NCBI GenBank assembly: GCA_017163975.1
Contig: JAFFSR010000397.1
Span: 1,741,501-1,805,500, forward strand
Length of the DNA stretch: 64,000 bases
Source: Anastatus disparis
Lineage: Eukaryota; Arthropoda; Insecta; Hymenoptera; Eupelmidae
Direction of reading: 5' to 3'
Under the pieces are notes generated by a model. The model was given only the letters and a program-made list of their open reading frames with translations. It was not told where the DNA came from and did no database searches. Of the stretch, positions 11,840 through 23,245 are shown one piece after another. The position numbers and the translations under genes are program-made. Position 1 is the first letter of the stretch; each line of letters begins with the position of its first letter.

Positions 11840-14800
11840 CTGCAAGCCTTGATTTTTAAACATTTCGAAAAAATACAAAGATAAAACTATAACATCAGTG
11901 TCAGAGGATATTAAATAGACGTTTCTAAATCCATTTAAAACAGCATGGTGTACATGAATTACTATTTTAAGATCAGCTTCTTCGATATCATGCCTTTGTA
12001 AATAAGCATCAATCAATTCTAAGCGATTGGAAGTGCTTGGGTCATCATTAAGCGTACTAAATACTACGTTGTAATTTTCGAAAGTTGTTTGTTTTAAAAT
12101 AAATTGTTTTAAAAATCTCTGCAATAAGATCTTATTGTTAGATGCACCCCAAAATGTATCCTCTTGTTTTGGTAATTTAATATCATCATTTATATTGTTG
12201 AAACAAATACTTTGAACTTTACATCTTCTTTGATGTTCTAATGATTTTATTGATTGTTTAAAATAAGAATCAAATATAAAATCGATTCTTGTCGTTTTTT
12301 GAGTGGCTGCTTTTTCTAAAACGTAAGTGCAAAACTTACTAACTAAATCTGTAAAAGTTACAAGTCCTTTCCAATTAATTTTTCTCATCAACATCATAAC
12401 ATCAATAACTAAACAAGTTTCAAGATTATAAATAAAAGACTCGTTTTTATCATAATTTGTTATTTTCTCCAATTCATTTATTAATTTACTCTTCTCACTT
12501 TTTTAAATGTACCATCTTCGTTAAAAAGTTTATTTTTAGAAGAAATCTCATAGGATAATAATTTTTTTAAAGGATAATTTCGCTCATTGGCTAATGCTAT
12601 AATACGTTGAGTTTGAGAAACGCTCATACTTTTAACTTTTATTTGTGATTTTTCGGGACTTGGAATAGATTGTAGATTTGGCAAATTATATTTTGGTATT
12701 CTTTCTGAAAGTAATTTTATCTTTTTATCGAAACGTTCAACAAAAAACTCGTTATAAAGAGTTATACCTTTGTCAAATATATGTAATATATCTGAACGAA
12801 TAGATTCATGAGTAAGTTGTTGAGTTATTAAGTTTCTCAGTGGTTCGTTTCCTTCTTTAAATGGATTCGCGTTTTTTGAATCTAAATAATTTAAAATTTT
12901 TGAACAGCTAACTCCGAATTGAGCATTGTTGACTCTCCTAATTCATGGTGTGTGAATGCTTCTTCGCTATATTTTAATTGCACAATTTCTTTAAAGAAAT
13001 TATTTAACGCTAAAAACTCGTGGTAAGTCAAATCCCACACTGCAACTTGATCTTTTTTTGAGTAGAACCAATAACACCACCTTTACCTTTTGAATCTCGA
13101 TTAATCGATTGTTCCAAAGCTTGATCCGTTGCGACAGATGTAAAGGGAACGGTTGATCGTTTCACTGAAAAGCGACCATTTAAAAATGCATCCTGTACTT
13201 CAGGAGCTTTTGTTGACAATGATAGCATATCTTCTAAATAAACTGCACTCCATCTCAAGTAATTTGTTCTGTCCATAACATGAAATACAGGTTGTAACTT
13301 TTGAAGGCACTTTAAATGCAACAACCAGTTTCCCGTACGATCAGCTCTAATTAAATCTAAAGTAATACTTATTAATATCAAAACATTATTCCAATAACAA
13401 AACATTTCTGACTCTGCACATCTTACTATGAGAAATTCATTAAAATCATTTAATAAATCTTTACTTGCAACAAGCAATTTTTTGTAGTCATTTTTACATT
13501 CAAAATTATTTTTAAATTGGAAATTTTCTTGGAATATTATTAAGTAATTTATCACATTCTCGTATTTTTTTAACTTTTCTTCAGTAAAAAATTGTCTAAG
13601 CTGTAACCTTCTTAAAGCTTCAGATAAATATAAAAATGCTTTAACAGATCTAGCGTAGTTACTTCCATCAAGCAGCTGTTCAGTAACATATACTCCAAAT
13701 AAATTAGTTTCTATGAAGACATTTTCAATACCACTATTTTTTAAATATTTCCCAATACATGCCAATGATACTTTTATTAAATGAAAACCTCCAAGACATA
13801 ATATTATATTCTCAAATTCTTTGTTATTTTCAAATTGAATTTGTCTTGCTATTTTGTAAACGCCTTCATCACAGAAAACAGGTAGATAATTTTGATTTAA
13901 TTGACGTAAAATTTCAATAAAATTTTTCATACATGTATATATTGTGCTGGGATTTGTTGCTGGCGAAGGTATTACAGGAAAATAACCTATTTTTTGATTG
14001 CAACGCTCATCATCAGTGATTATTGAGTTAAAAGGACTCCATGATGGTACATGTTGATGCATCTGTTTTTCGGATACAATATTGTGGTTTGTTGAAAAAT
14101 CAATTCTTAATAAATACCACAAAAAATCCGAAATGTTTAAGTTAAAGTAATAATCGGAAATATTCAATGATCTGTCATCATTACTTAAATTAAAATCATT
14201 AGGAATTCTTACTTCTTTTTTAAATTTTTCATAATTTATTATTTCTTGGCATTTGAGGATTGAATCAAAAGATCGTAGTCGTTTATCGATATTTGATTCT
14301 GAAACTTTTGGTTTTCTACTACTGAAATTAGGATTTTCATTTTGAAAAAGAACAATAACAGTGTCGTGTGTACTACCTAAACCTGATATTGTCGATTCAT
14401 TGTGATCGAAATTATCGAAAGCAATAGTCACCAATGACATTAAATCAAAATGATTTGGTATTGGTGCATTATTCAAACTACGCGATATAGTGAACGAAGC
14501 AAAACGTGCTCGAATTCTTAAAATCTCGTCGTAAGAAATAGAAAGACCAAGGCGATTTAAAATTGTCACAATATTTTTGCTTTTTGTTGTACTGTACACA
14601 AAGAGACCTAAAAGTATATGCTGTGGAGTGTGGTTATTATAATTAGCCATACTAAACATAATTTGATATAAACTTTTAATTTTTAATAACTTAATAAAAT
14701 CTTTGTTGTGCAAATCATTTTTATTTAAAATATCTTGCGATAAATTAGTTTGAACTAAATTTGTGTTTTGTTCTAAAAGTTTCTCTGTTTTAATATTTAA

Positions 14801-15738
14801 AAATCTTGAAAAGAAACTCTGAAATGATTCTGGAATCTGAAATTTATTCCAAGAATATTTTATATCTGCTTCATCACAAAAAGTATCTTCTAATTCAAAA
14901 TCAATATTTTTTAAAGAACTTCTGAGTTTAGTAGCACATGTTGTTGTGCAGTCATGAAAGTAAGCTTCTTCAATCACATTTTCAATATTTTTACAATAAA
15001 ATAAAATTAACTTCCTGACATGCAGAAATTTTATTTCATCATTAAAGTAATCTATCAAAGACGATTTAATATAAGTATTTTTTATGTCAACGGCATGTTT
15101 TTGTTTTAACATATCTGATAAGTCTGTTAAGGAGAAAATTTTTCCAAGTAAAATTTGGGGTTCGATTGACTTAATGACGTCAATTATAAGATAATTAACA
15201 TTATTTGATGAGTTGGGAACAGAAAAATTATTTGAGGTATTAATATTTTCATCATCATGTAAACTATTCACATTGCAACTATCATCGAATTCCTTATGAA
15301 TTTTATTTGACAATGATTTATTATATTTATATTTATAACTTACTAAGCAATTTTTATGATAGTACAATGCAGCTGCTGCAAAAGATTCTAAGCTAACTAA
15401 ATGTGCTGTGTTCTCAAAAGCTTTATCTTTAAAATAACGCGTAGATTCATAAACGATTTTTACAACTTCAGGATCAGATAACTTGTGAAGCACTCCATCG
15501 ATATTCTTTCTTTTACAATCACAAATAAAACATTTGTAATCATTACTGGATGATTCTACTTTTAATCGTTTTGATCGACGATGTATAAAAATCGGATCGT
15601 CAATATTTTCTTCCTCTTCATTTTCAGATTGAGAAATAGCTAAATAATCAGATAGTTGCTGCTGTTGTTTTATACTGCCTAAACTTTTCGAGTGAGTATA
15701 GTTTTTATAGCAGTTATTTAAATGATATTTGAATGTAT
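11840..15738 (-). pseudogene. Academ-like gene exon 2: DDE-type core and XPG-like nuclease
   Basis: The acceptor CTTACAG precedes 15738. The 912-codon frame to 13028 has a CFICDCK..YYHKNC finger (residues ~79-140), then IAFDNFDHNEST (451), FCDEGVY (631), GGFHLIK (659) and FIET (684), which I read as the DDE-type residues. RADRTGNW (807) and DQALEQSINRDSKGKGGVIG follow. After three A-run frameshifts comes the nuclease: VIDVMMLM, FIFDSYFKQSIK, EEADLKIVIH and SSDTDVIVL supply the acidic residues expected of XPG/PIN enzymes. The donor is CAG|GTAACA at 11839. The DDE reading is inference from motif order. Confidence 0.78.
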
Positions 15739-16220
15739 CTGTAAGGATCAAATAAAAAAGTTTCATAAAATAACAATCAATTGTTTATATAATCGAAATT
15801 TAATTCAATTATAAAAAATAATACGAAATATAAGGCCTTTAAAAATATTTTAAACACGAAGTTATTTCTGTAAAAATTACCTTGAAAATTACGGTAATTC
15901 GGTTACAAAATGACTTTTAGTAATCTTTTACAAATAATATTTTAAAGTAATTTTATATGACACAAAAACATTAATTAGACTGTTTATAAATTTTACTTTA
16001 ACACAGTGAAAACAACGGCTATGAAATTGTATAATGAAAATTTTTCCCAATAATTAAAAACTTGATTGCATTTGTTTTTAAATAAATTGTTTAGGTTATT
16101 TTTAACGTATATTTACCCAGATACTTTATAATTTTTATAGAGATATCAGCTAAATATTCTATATTTGATTGTAATTTCTATCTAAATATTTTCTCTGTAC
16201 AAGAAATACAAAATACTTAC

Positions 16221-16371
16221 TTTTATCTGTCAAAATTTGCAATCTATTATATACTACATCTTTACGAATAGATGCTGCTTCAATAATATTATTCCGCCCA
16301 TTTTCTGTGCTGACAACACTATTTTTATTTTTTTGGCAAATAATACAAAGGTTCAAATTCATAAAACTCAT
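16221..16371 (-). CDS. Academ-like gene exon 1 (N-terminal finger)
   Basis: It starts at ATG 16371 and encodes CIICQKNKNSVVSTENGR followed by an EAASIRKD segment, the first CxxC finger seen in this family of large arthropod proteins. The exon ends at a strong donor, AAAA|GTAAGT (GT at 16220-16219). Joining to 15738 gives a continuous frame that reaches a YH-x3-CY-like motif. Confidence 0.75.
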
Positions 16372-16802
16372 TATACTAGTTTTTAAGATTAATATGATAT
16401 ATTAACTAACACGCTATCTTAAAACGTTATAAGCGTCACATTAAAGTGCGAGTTTGGTTGTTTGTAAAACACGTACGAACTTGAAATTTAAATATAATAG
16501 CTGAATAAAAGGGCGCGTAAAATAAATAATTCAAATCAATTCAATATTATAAGCAAAAAAATTTGAATTACACTTTATTAGTATTTTTATGAATAATAAT
16601 ATACAATTTTAACTTGTTAATAAATTTAATCATGTTATAATTAATACAAAACTAGAATTTCAAAATTGATTTTTGAAAAAAATAATTGTATTCAAAATCA
16701 TCACTTACAAAGTATAGAAATCAAAGTGTAATCAACCATTAAAGAGTCGTGGCATAAATAATAAAAATATTTCTTAAATGATTTAATTTTACACCAATTG
16801 CT
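16372..16802 (-). promoter_or_regulatory. Upstream region of Academ-like gene
   Basis: This is the 430-bp AT-rich space between the gene's ATG and the right TIR. It must hold the promoter if transcription starts inside the element. I see no decisive TATA or initiator match. Confidence 0.35.
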
Positions 16803-17750
16803 AAAGCGAAAAGTAATCGTTGTATTAAGGGGATGCAAAATGGACACTGCACCTGTACTCATAAATATTGACTATCTTTCCATTTTATTGCAAAATTTTC
16901 AGTAAAAAAATGCATTATAGCTTGTAGTATGTACCACGAAGATTATTCAGATAAATTTTTAAATAAATTTATTCATTAGTTATTGAGAATTACGGGTTCT
17001 ACAATTATTTATTAATATTTTTCGATTTTGTACAGGAATTCAAATATCGTCAAAACTAATGAATAAACTATTTAAAAATTTAACCAAATAATCATCATAG
17101 CACATATAACAAGTTAATGCATTTCTTTTCTGAAAATTCAACAATTAAATGAAAAGACAGTTAATATTTTTGAGTACAGGTGTAGTGTCTGCTTTACATC
17201 TGCTTAATTTATTTTATTTACAAAAACAGAACTACCCCTGTATGTAGGCAATCGAGACCCTGCATACACGATCGCGCGTGTACAAAAGCGGTAAAATGCT
17301 ATTTGTTTATAGTGCCTAAAAACAATGAAAATCAAGTAATTTTGCCTTGCACATCGCTTCATCTTATTATTTAAGATTTGAACTTTCAAATTCTGACTGC
17401 CGAAGTTAAAAATATTTATTTAATAAAAAATTACAAGCGTCGGAAAATTACAAAAAATGTAATTTTTCGAAGTTTAACCCCAATTATCTCAGAAAATAAG
17501 CGTCGGATCAAAATTTTCCATAGAAAATTTTTTGTTTAGAATTGTCCAAAAAATCTAAATATACCTTTTCTTCAGCGAAAAAACGACTTTATAATTTTTT
17601 ACAACTTATTTGTTAATAAATAATTTTCTCCCAGGGTGACAAACTTCCACCCTGAAAATACGTTTTTAGGGGATAAAAATACATAAAAAAAACTTGGGTG
17701 GGACCATCTAAATAACATTGGCCGATGGGACCCCTCTGGCTCCCGGACTA
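16803..17750. repeat. Right TIR of Academ-like element
   Basis: This is the inverted partner of 10034-10980, with the same internal imperfect hairpin (about 16840-17195). A few substitutions distinguish the arms, for example TGCATTATAGC here against TGCATTAGC on the other side, so the copy is young. Confidence 0.92.
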
Positions 17751-17751
17751 A

Positions 17752-17886
17752 ATATCCGAAACCTAAGAACATCGATGAGATGCGTAGGTTTCTCGGAATG
17801 ATCAATTTTTATCGTAAAAGTCTGCCCAAAGCCGCTCAGAATCACAGGTTGCTAAATGAATACATTAAAGACGCGAAAAAGAAGGA
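17752..17886 (+). pseudogene. pol: pol fragment of CsRn1-like element, after the insertion
   Basis: The RT-connection segment resumes with DEMRRFLGMINFYRKSLP, a conserved motif following the Ty3/Gypsy RT. After about 45 codons it ends at the 3' LTR fragment, so RNase H and integrase are deleted. Confidence 0.88.
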
Positions 17887-18138
17887 TACTAGCTTTCATA
17901 GCGTACACAGCGTGCTGGCAGTTGGCTGGTGATTTGTATTTAAATAAATACTAACAATTTAAACTTATTCTGTTGTAGTTTATTTGGCTTCCTGGGACAC
18001 GTATTATTTGGGTTATATCTTTTAAAGTCAGATATATTTTAGCCAGAGCATCATAGCCTGCCCTTTTGGTTAACTGTATACCTACACATAGAAGCCTACG
18101 GTGGTAATATCCTCTAGGCTCAATCCACTAACCCTACA
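17887..18138 (+). repeat. Partial 3' LTR of CsRn1-like element
   Basis: It matches 5311-5562 with a handful of differences (GGCGATTTG/GGTGATTTG, TTTGGAGTC/TTTAAAGTC). It lacks the first ~120 bp of the LTR because the same deletion removed the 3' half of pol. Confidence 0.9.
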
Positions 18139-18615
18139 ATTTATTTGAACGAATTAAATATTTACTCAAATGGCAAATCCTATTATTTAAATCAAGTGAA
18201 TATTTATTTGAATCGAATAAATTTTTAGTCAATTTAGCTTGATAATTTGTTTAAATCAACTAAATATTTATTTCAAAAAACTAAATATTTCATTAAATTG
18301 CAGAGCCCATCCTCTTTAAGCAAACAAATATTCATTTGAATTTAAAAAATGTTGTATTGATTCAAAGCACTAAATTTGAAAATTGAGCTTTGCAGATCGA
18401 AATAAATGTTTGTTTGGATGGATAAATTATTTTGTTATAACAAATAAATTGTGTACTTTTATCAATAAAACATTTGATTCTACCAATAAAATATTTCTTT
18501 GAAATAACAAAATATTTGGTTGATTCAAATAAGCTATTTGATTTCATCAATAAAAGATTTCTTAAAAATAAAAAAAATATTCAATCAATTGCCATATTAA
18601 GACTTCTGATATATG

Positions 18616-18616
18616 C

Positions 18617-18662
<46 letters not shown>
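18616..18662. repeat. (TA)n microsatellite
   Basis: This is an uninterrupted TA run of over 40 bp in the M1 arm. A second run lies at 18788-18830, just before the M1 core. Confidence 0.95.
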
Positions 18663-18664
<2 letters not shown>

Positions 18665-18784
18665 AAATATTTTTTTAATTTTATTCAAACAAATAATATA
18701 CTTTAATTCAATAAATATTTAATTAAATTCATTTTGTTCTATCAAACAAATGAAATAATTAATTTTAACTGAACCATTTATTTG

Positions 18785-18834
<50 letters not shown>

Positions 18835-18844
18835 TATACGAAGG

Positions 18845-19065
18845 TTTCGACATTAATACGCTTTATAAAGTTTATCGCACATAATACAATCAACATAAAT
18901 ATCGCACGCATTACAATTTTATTATGATCTTCAATTCTGATTTTCCTTATATATCAAACTAAAAGCCATCTAACCACTTGCGAGATTCAGTAAAGAGGAA
19001 AATTAACGACGTCACCAAGCGGTAACATTATCAAACCATCGTACTGATTTGAATTAGTTATTTTG
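18845..19065 (-). promoter_or_regulatory. M1 core cassette: CTCF-like motif, CTCGCAAGTGG box, TATATAAG
   Basis: On the minus strand, CCGCTTGGTGACG (19022-19010), CTCGCAAGTGGT (18984-18973) and TATATAAG (18953-18946) occur in this order. The last two start 31 bp apart. The whole block is homologous to 34612-34800 in M2 (shared GATGGTTTGATRAT and CGTCGTTAATTTTC) and shares its boxes with M3. It is GC-richer than the arrays around it. I read it as a core promoter with a possible insulator motif, directed toward lower coordinates. Function is inference. Confidence 0.6.
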
Positions 19066-19679
19066 AATAAATGAATTATTTGAATTGAATAATTTTTTTT
19101 TGCTATCCTATTAAACCTAAAGATTCCGAGTTAGATCCGAACATCGCGATTTTTTTTTTTTTTTTTTAATTTTATTCTTAATCAATCTAAAAATAACTAT
19201 TTGTATTTTTTATTAATTAAAATAATTTTTAATTTTTTTTTAAATCGTGTATTAATAAGAAATAGTTATTTTTAAAATTACATGAAAAAATAAAAACCTT
19301 TCAACAAAATTAATTAATACAAAATAGATTATATGATTTGATTCAATAAATCATTTATTCATAATGTAAAGATATATTATTAAATTGAATAAAGTATTTT
19401 TAGATTTTGAATAAATAATTATTTGATCTTAAGCATTTTATCACTCATAATTAATTTAGTCAACTAAAATAAATATTTTTAATTCAGATAAATAAGCCTT
19501 TTAATCTGACTAACTTTTTATTTACATGTAAATAACTTTAAAAAATAAAGTTATTTGTTGTAAATAAAAGATTTTGTTGACAAAAAAAATCTTATTATTT
19601 AGATCAAATAAATATAATTTAAAGCGAATAAATGAGAATTTGAGTAAAAGATTTTTTTTTCATTCAAATCATCAATTTA

Positions 19680-20719
19680 TTTCATTCAAACAATTAATTT
19701 AGTTGAATTCAATAAATATTTATTTGAATTCATTTTGTTCTTTCGAACAAACGAAATAATTGATTTCAAACAAACTGTTTATTTGTTTCAATTAATGATT
19801 CTGCATTATCCAACTAAATATTGATTAATTTAAATAAATGCTAATTGAAATAAACGTGTTTCTAACTCAAAACTAATTTATTTCATTGAAATAAATAATT
19901 TAGTTTAATTCAATAAATATTTATTCAAATTCATTTTGTTTTATCAAACAAATGAAATATTTGATTTTAATTAAACCGTTTATTTCATTTAAATAATGAT
20001 TCTGCTTTATCCAACTAAATGTTGGTTATTTCAAATAAATGCTAATTCAAATAAATTGTTTTTAATTCAAAACTAATGTATTTCATTCAAACAAATTATT
20101 TAGTTGAATTCAATATATATTCATTCAAAATAATTTTGTTTTATCAAACAAATGAAATATTTGATTTTAATTAAACCGTTTATTTCATTTAAATAATGAT
20201 TCTGCTTTATCCAACTAAATGTTGGTTATTTCAAATAAATGCTGATTCAAATAAATGCTAATTCAAATAAACGTGTTTTTAATTCAAAACTAATTTATTT
20301 CATTCAAACAAATAATTCAGTTTAATTCAATATATATTTATTCAAATTCATTTTGTTCTATCAAACAAATGAAATATTTGATTTTAAATAAACCGTTTAT
20401 TTCATTTGAATAATTATTCTGTTTTATCCAACTAAATTTTGGTTATTTCAAATAAATGCTAATTCAAAAAAATGTATTTTTAATTCAAAACTGATTTATT
20501 TCATTTAAACAAATAATTTAGTTTAATTCAATATATATTTATTTAAATTTATTTAGTTTTATAAAAACAAATGAAATATTTGATTTCAAATAAACCACTT
20601 ATTTTATTTGAATAATTATTCTGTTTCATCCAACTAAATTTTGGTTATTTCAAATAAATGCTAATTCAAATAAATGTGTTTTCAATTCAAAACTAATTTA
20701 TTTTATACAAACAAATAAT
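19680..20719. repeat. M1 right arm tandem array, part 1
   Basis: Units of roughly 180-200 bp repeat, each with AATTCAATATATATTTATTC, AAACCGTTTATTTCATTTAA and ATCCAACTAAATTTTGGTTA motifs. The array resumes at 23302 after a Helitron and continues to about 24380. Confidence 0.85.
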
Positions 20720-21105
20720 TCTTCCTTAAAAAAAGATACATTTGGCGAGTCCTCGTTTTATAATTGATTAGATTGGATGTCTCTGATCACGTGATGTATA
20801 AATGTTGTGTAGAACCTAGGATTGTGTTTTAATTTAAAACAAGAAAATCTCAACGCACATATTCATCATAGTTCATAACTGATGCGCGTAACTATGTTTA
20901 AAGCGCTACCGCGCGCGCCTAACCTATTCGTCCCGAAATTATTTACGTGTGTCATTGCCTAAAGAGATTAAAATCCTTCTTATTTGGCTATTAATATAAT
21001 AATTTTAAATAATTTTGGTGTTGTCGATGTTTGTTGCAAACTGCGAGCAAGAAGAGAGAAGTAGATGAGCGCGCCGCGCGCTAATCGTCGTGTTCTCTCG
21101 ACCGA

Positions 21106-21310
21106 TTGATTTTCAAGCGTGACAACTTTTCTGCAAAGGATTTAAACGATTTTGTGCAACAGTTTTTTTCACTTAGTCATCGTAATATGTGTGATTTTGA
21201 CCTTGAAGATCGATTAACTATAATAATTTGTTTGATGAACCAATTACTAACATTTGCTTCTATTCGTGATATTACTGATGAAAGATATGAAAAACTTTTC
21301 CAATCATATG
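21106..21310 (+). pseudogene. Gene-like exon in Helitron, possibly captured
   Basis: The frame encodes a soluble, non-repetitive segment (AKDLNDFVQQFFSLSH and LEDRLTIIICLMNQLL, then FASIRDITDERYEKL), unlike the AT-rich noise around it. A plausible acceptor (TTGATTTTCAAG) precedes it. After EKL the frame turns into low-complexity I/L-rich sequence, so the exon probably ends near 21310. Helitrons are known to pick up host gene pieces. The LE-RL-x3-CL-NQ-L and RD-x4-RYEKL pattern faintly recalls helical regions of chromatin proteins, but I do not recognise the gene. Confidence 0.4.
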
Positions 21311-22079
21311 ATTATTATATTATAATTTTTTGTTTTTTATTGCTTAAAATAATTTTAATTATTGTTGAAGACTTACCTATTTATAATGTATTATTTATAG
21401 TAAAAAAAGTCATTATAAAATCTAATATATAATATGATTGAGTAAAAAACATGATATTGAAATTTGCATCATTAAGATGCAACGATATTGACATTTACTG
21501 CATTTTATATTTTATATGTAACAATAAATTAAATTTTCACATTTACGAAATCATAGAATGACCTTACACAAACACTTCGACAATTCCAGCTAAATATGAA
21601 AATTCAGAAAATGTTTTCGTTGCATCGCAACAATGCAAATTTCAACATTGTTAAGAAACATGTAATATGGAAATTATATTTTTGTAATTGATAAAAGAAA
21701 ATAAAATTTATCGGGAATAAGTAAAGTAAAAATTATATAAAAAGATATTTATTGTAATATATATAATGAATTGTAATAATTACATTGTCACATTGAAATA
21801 ATTAATTCCTTATTCACAAATATCATGTGAATTAGAATAATTCAAAAAGTGTTTTAGTAATAAAAGTTTGTTAATAGTGCTGAGTTTTAAAATTATGTGT
21901 AATAAAGAGGTATAACTGATATTTACCAAAAATTCACAATGCTGTATTTATATTTTTAAGGGGCAATTAAGAAGTTTGTAAAATTTTATTTACAAAGTAA
22001 ATTTCTTTGTGAATCGTTTACAAATTGTCATTCAAAATTATGGCATTATTTAGTTGAGAAGATACTTAAGGTAGTACTA

Positions 22080-22582
22080 TCGTTAAGGGATTGACGGTTC
22101 AGAAAAATCTGAAATCGGGTATATAAGTACATTTAAATTCAAATAAGATGTAGTTAAATTTTAGTAAACTTTTGGAGCATGAGAAAAAAATGACAAACAT
22201 TTTAATTTTCACACTTTTAACACGCGCTCTCATGGTAACCACACAGATTCTTTTTCAACTTTTGATTATAAGCTACTGATGGTTCAAAATTTCATCAAAT
22301 TTAACACGTAATTAATTAAAAAACTAAAGAATAAATTTTTCAGTATCGAGTTTGAAACGATATGAACATCTTAGACTCAATGCACGCCCGTGTATAACTA
22401 TATATACACTATATATAGATATAAAGCGCGTGTTAAAAGATGAAAATTAAAATGCTTATAATTTTATTCTCATGCTCTTAAAGTTAACCAAAATTTAACT
22501 GTGCTTTATTTTAATTAAAATCTACTTATGTGCCCAATCTCAGATTTTTCTGAATCGTCAATCCATTAACGATAGTATCACC
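22080..22582. mobile_element. MITE with TTAA duplication (503 bp)
   Basis: TTAA flanks both ends (22076-22079 and 22583-22586). The inverted ends read GGTAGTACTATCGTTAA and GGTGATACTATCGTTAA, and similarity continues inward for well over 100 bp (GAAAAATCTGA, TTTAACTACATC/TTTAACTGTGC, CATGAGAAAAAAATG). TTAA targets are used by piggyBac, Kolobok and Sola3. These ends do not start CCC, so I leave the superfamily open. Confidence 0.8.
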
Positions 22583-22833
22583 TTAAATATTTATTGATTT
22601 TTTTCTTAAATTGCTTTTTAAATTTTTATTCATATCTACTAATAAAGATAAAAATATAAGGAATCAATCTTTATACAATACATAAATAATCTATACGTTA
22701 TAATCAATAATAAAATAATAATATTGAAATAATCAATATCATTTCTGCAAATATAAATATTGACTTGGTTGTTTATATACGGTCATTACAAATAATATTG
22801 ATGATTTCTTTCAAAAAAGTATATGTGAAAGAA

Positions 22834-23245
22834 GGGTGGGGCTCGAACATTAGAATGTTTTTTATTGAATGAATATTTATTTAGAGTGCCACAATTACGA
22901 ATAGCGTATTCCATAATTTAGAATAAAGTTATAATGAATTTTCATGATTTCAAAAAGCAGTAGTGATAATCTCAAATTATTCGATTAAAATATTTAGAAT
23001 TCTTTCGAAATCTTGATATAGTTTATTCTAAATTTAGGAGTACAATTATTTTGCTACTTCTTATTTCGATAAAGTGAATATTCTAAAATGCTTTACTCGC
23101 ATTAGTTATTTTCGTTACTTCAGTCGCTGGAGAAATGAAAATTCTAAAATAAATAAATGAACGGTCTCGATATGCACATAATTTATATGAACTTCTGAAT
23201 AAATGTTAATTAAATAAAAAACATTCTAATGTTCGAGCCCCACTC
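22834..23245. mobile_element. hAT-type MITE with 8-bp duplication (412 bp)
   Basis: TGAAAGAA occurs on both sides (22826-22833 and 23246-23253). The ends are inverted: GGTGGGGCTCGAACATTAGA at the left, and its complement ending in GAGCCCCACTC at the right. An 8-bp duplication is the hAT signature. No coding capacity is present. Confidence 0.85.

Larger units (their letters stand above)
11037..16371 (-). pseudogene. Academ-like transposase/nuclease gene, 4 exons, three apparent frameshifts
   Basis: Read on the minus strand, the exons are 16371-16221, 15738-11840, 11764-11563 and 11497-11037. Each intron has GT..AG ends, and phases agree across all three junctions. The protein would be about 1,570 residues: N-terminal Cys/His fingers, DDE-type catalytic core, XPG/PIN-like nuclease, C-terminal Cys cluster. 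Exon 2 needs three -1 corrections, each at an A-run on the coding strand (T-runs at 13053-13059, 12897-12901 and 12499-12504), and the protein motifs continue directly across each. This could be real decay of a young copy, or homopolymer errors in the sequence. In the second case the gene would be intact. Confidence 0.8.
10034..17750 (-). mobile_element. Academ-like (AcademX-type) DNA transposon, 7.7 kb
   Basis: Both ends read TAGTCCGGGAGCCAGAGGGG inward. The inverted repeats run about 945 bp (10034-10980 and 16803-17750) with very few differences. AAT flanks both ends (10031-10033 and 17751-17753), and removing the element plus one AAT restores the frame of the retroviral-type pol it interrupts, which fixes the boundaries precisely. 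The single gene lies on the minus strand and joins a DDE-type core to an XPG/PIN-like nuclease and a Cys-rich C-terminus. Duplications of 3-4 bp and an XPG-like nuclease are reported for Academ elements. The family name is from memory of that literature; the structure is seen directly. Confidence 0.85.
5190..18138 (+). mobile_element. CsRn1-like Ty3/Gypsy LTR retrotransposon (internally deleted, interrupted)
   Basis: It is bounded by a 5' LTR (5190-5562) and a partial 3' LTR (17887-18138) and inserted in an M1 array unit. ATTT occurs on both sides (5186-5189 and 18139-18142), and removing the element with one ATTT restores the repeat unit. The order is LTR, tRNA-Trp-like primer site, long leader, gag, then protease-RT. 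Pol is interrupted at 10034 by an Academ-like transposon and resumes at 17752 for about 45 codons. The rest of pol (RNase H, integrase) and the start of the 3' LTR are deleted. Gag, the RT sequence and the primer site all point to the CsRn1 clade. Confidence 0.88.

Noticed and set aside
12499..13059. Programmed -1 frameshifting as the explanation for the three breaks in the Academ-like gene
   Set aside because: Three successive slippage sites in one coding region would be unprecedented in my knowledge, and only one is a proper in-frame heptamer; indels or sequence error are simpler.
18362..18722. Frames downstream of the M1 core cassette as a product of its promoter
   Set aside because: They consist of AT-repeat translation with no conservation between units; if the core is transcribed, the RNA is probably non-coding.
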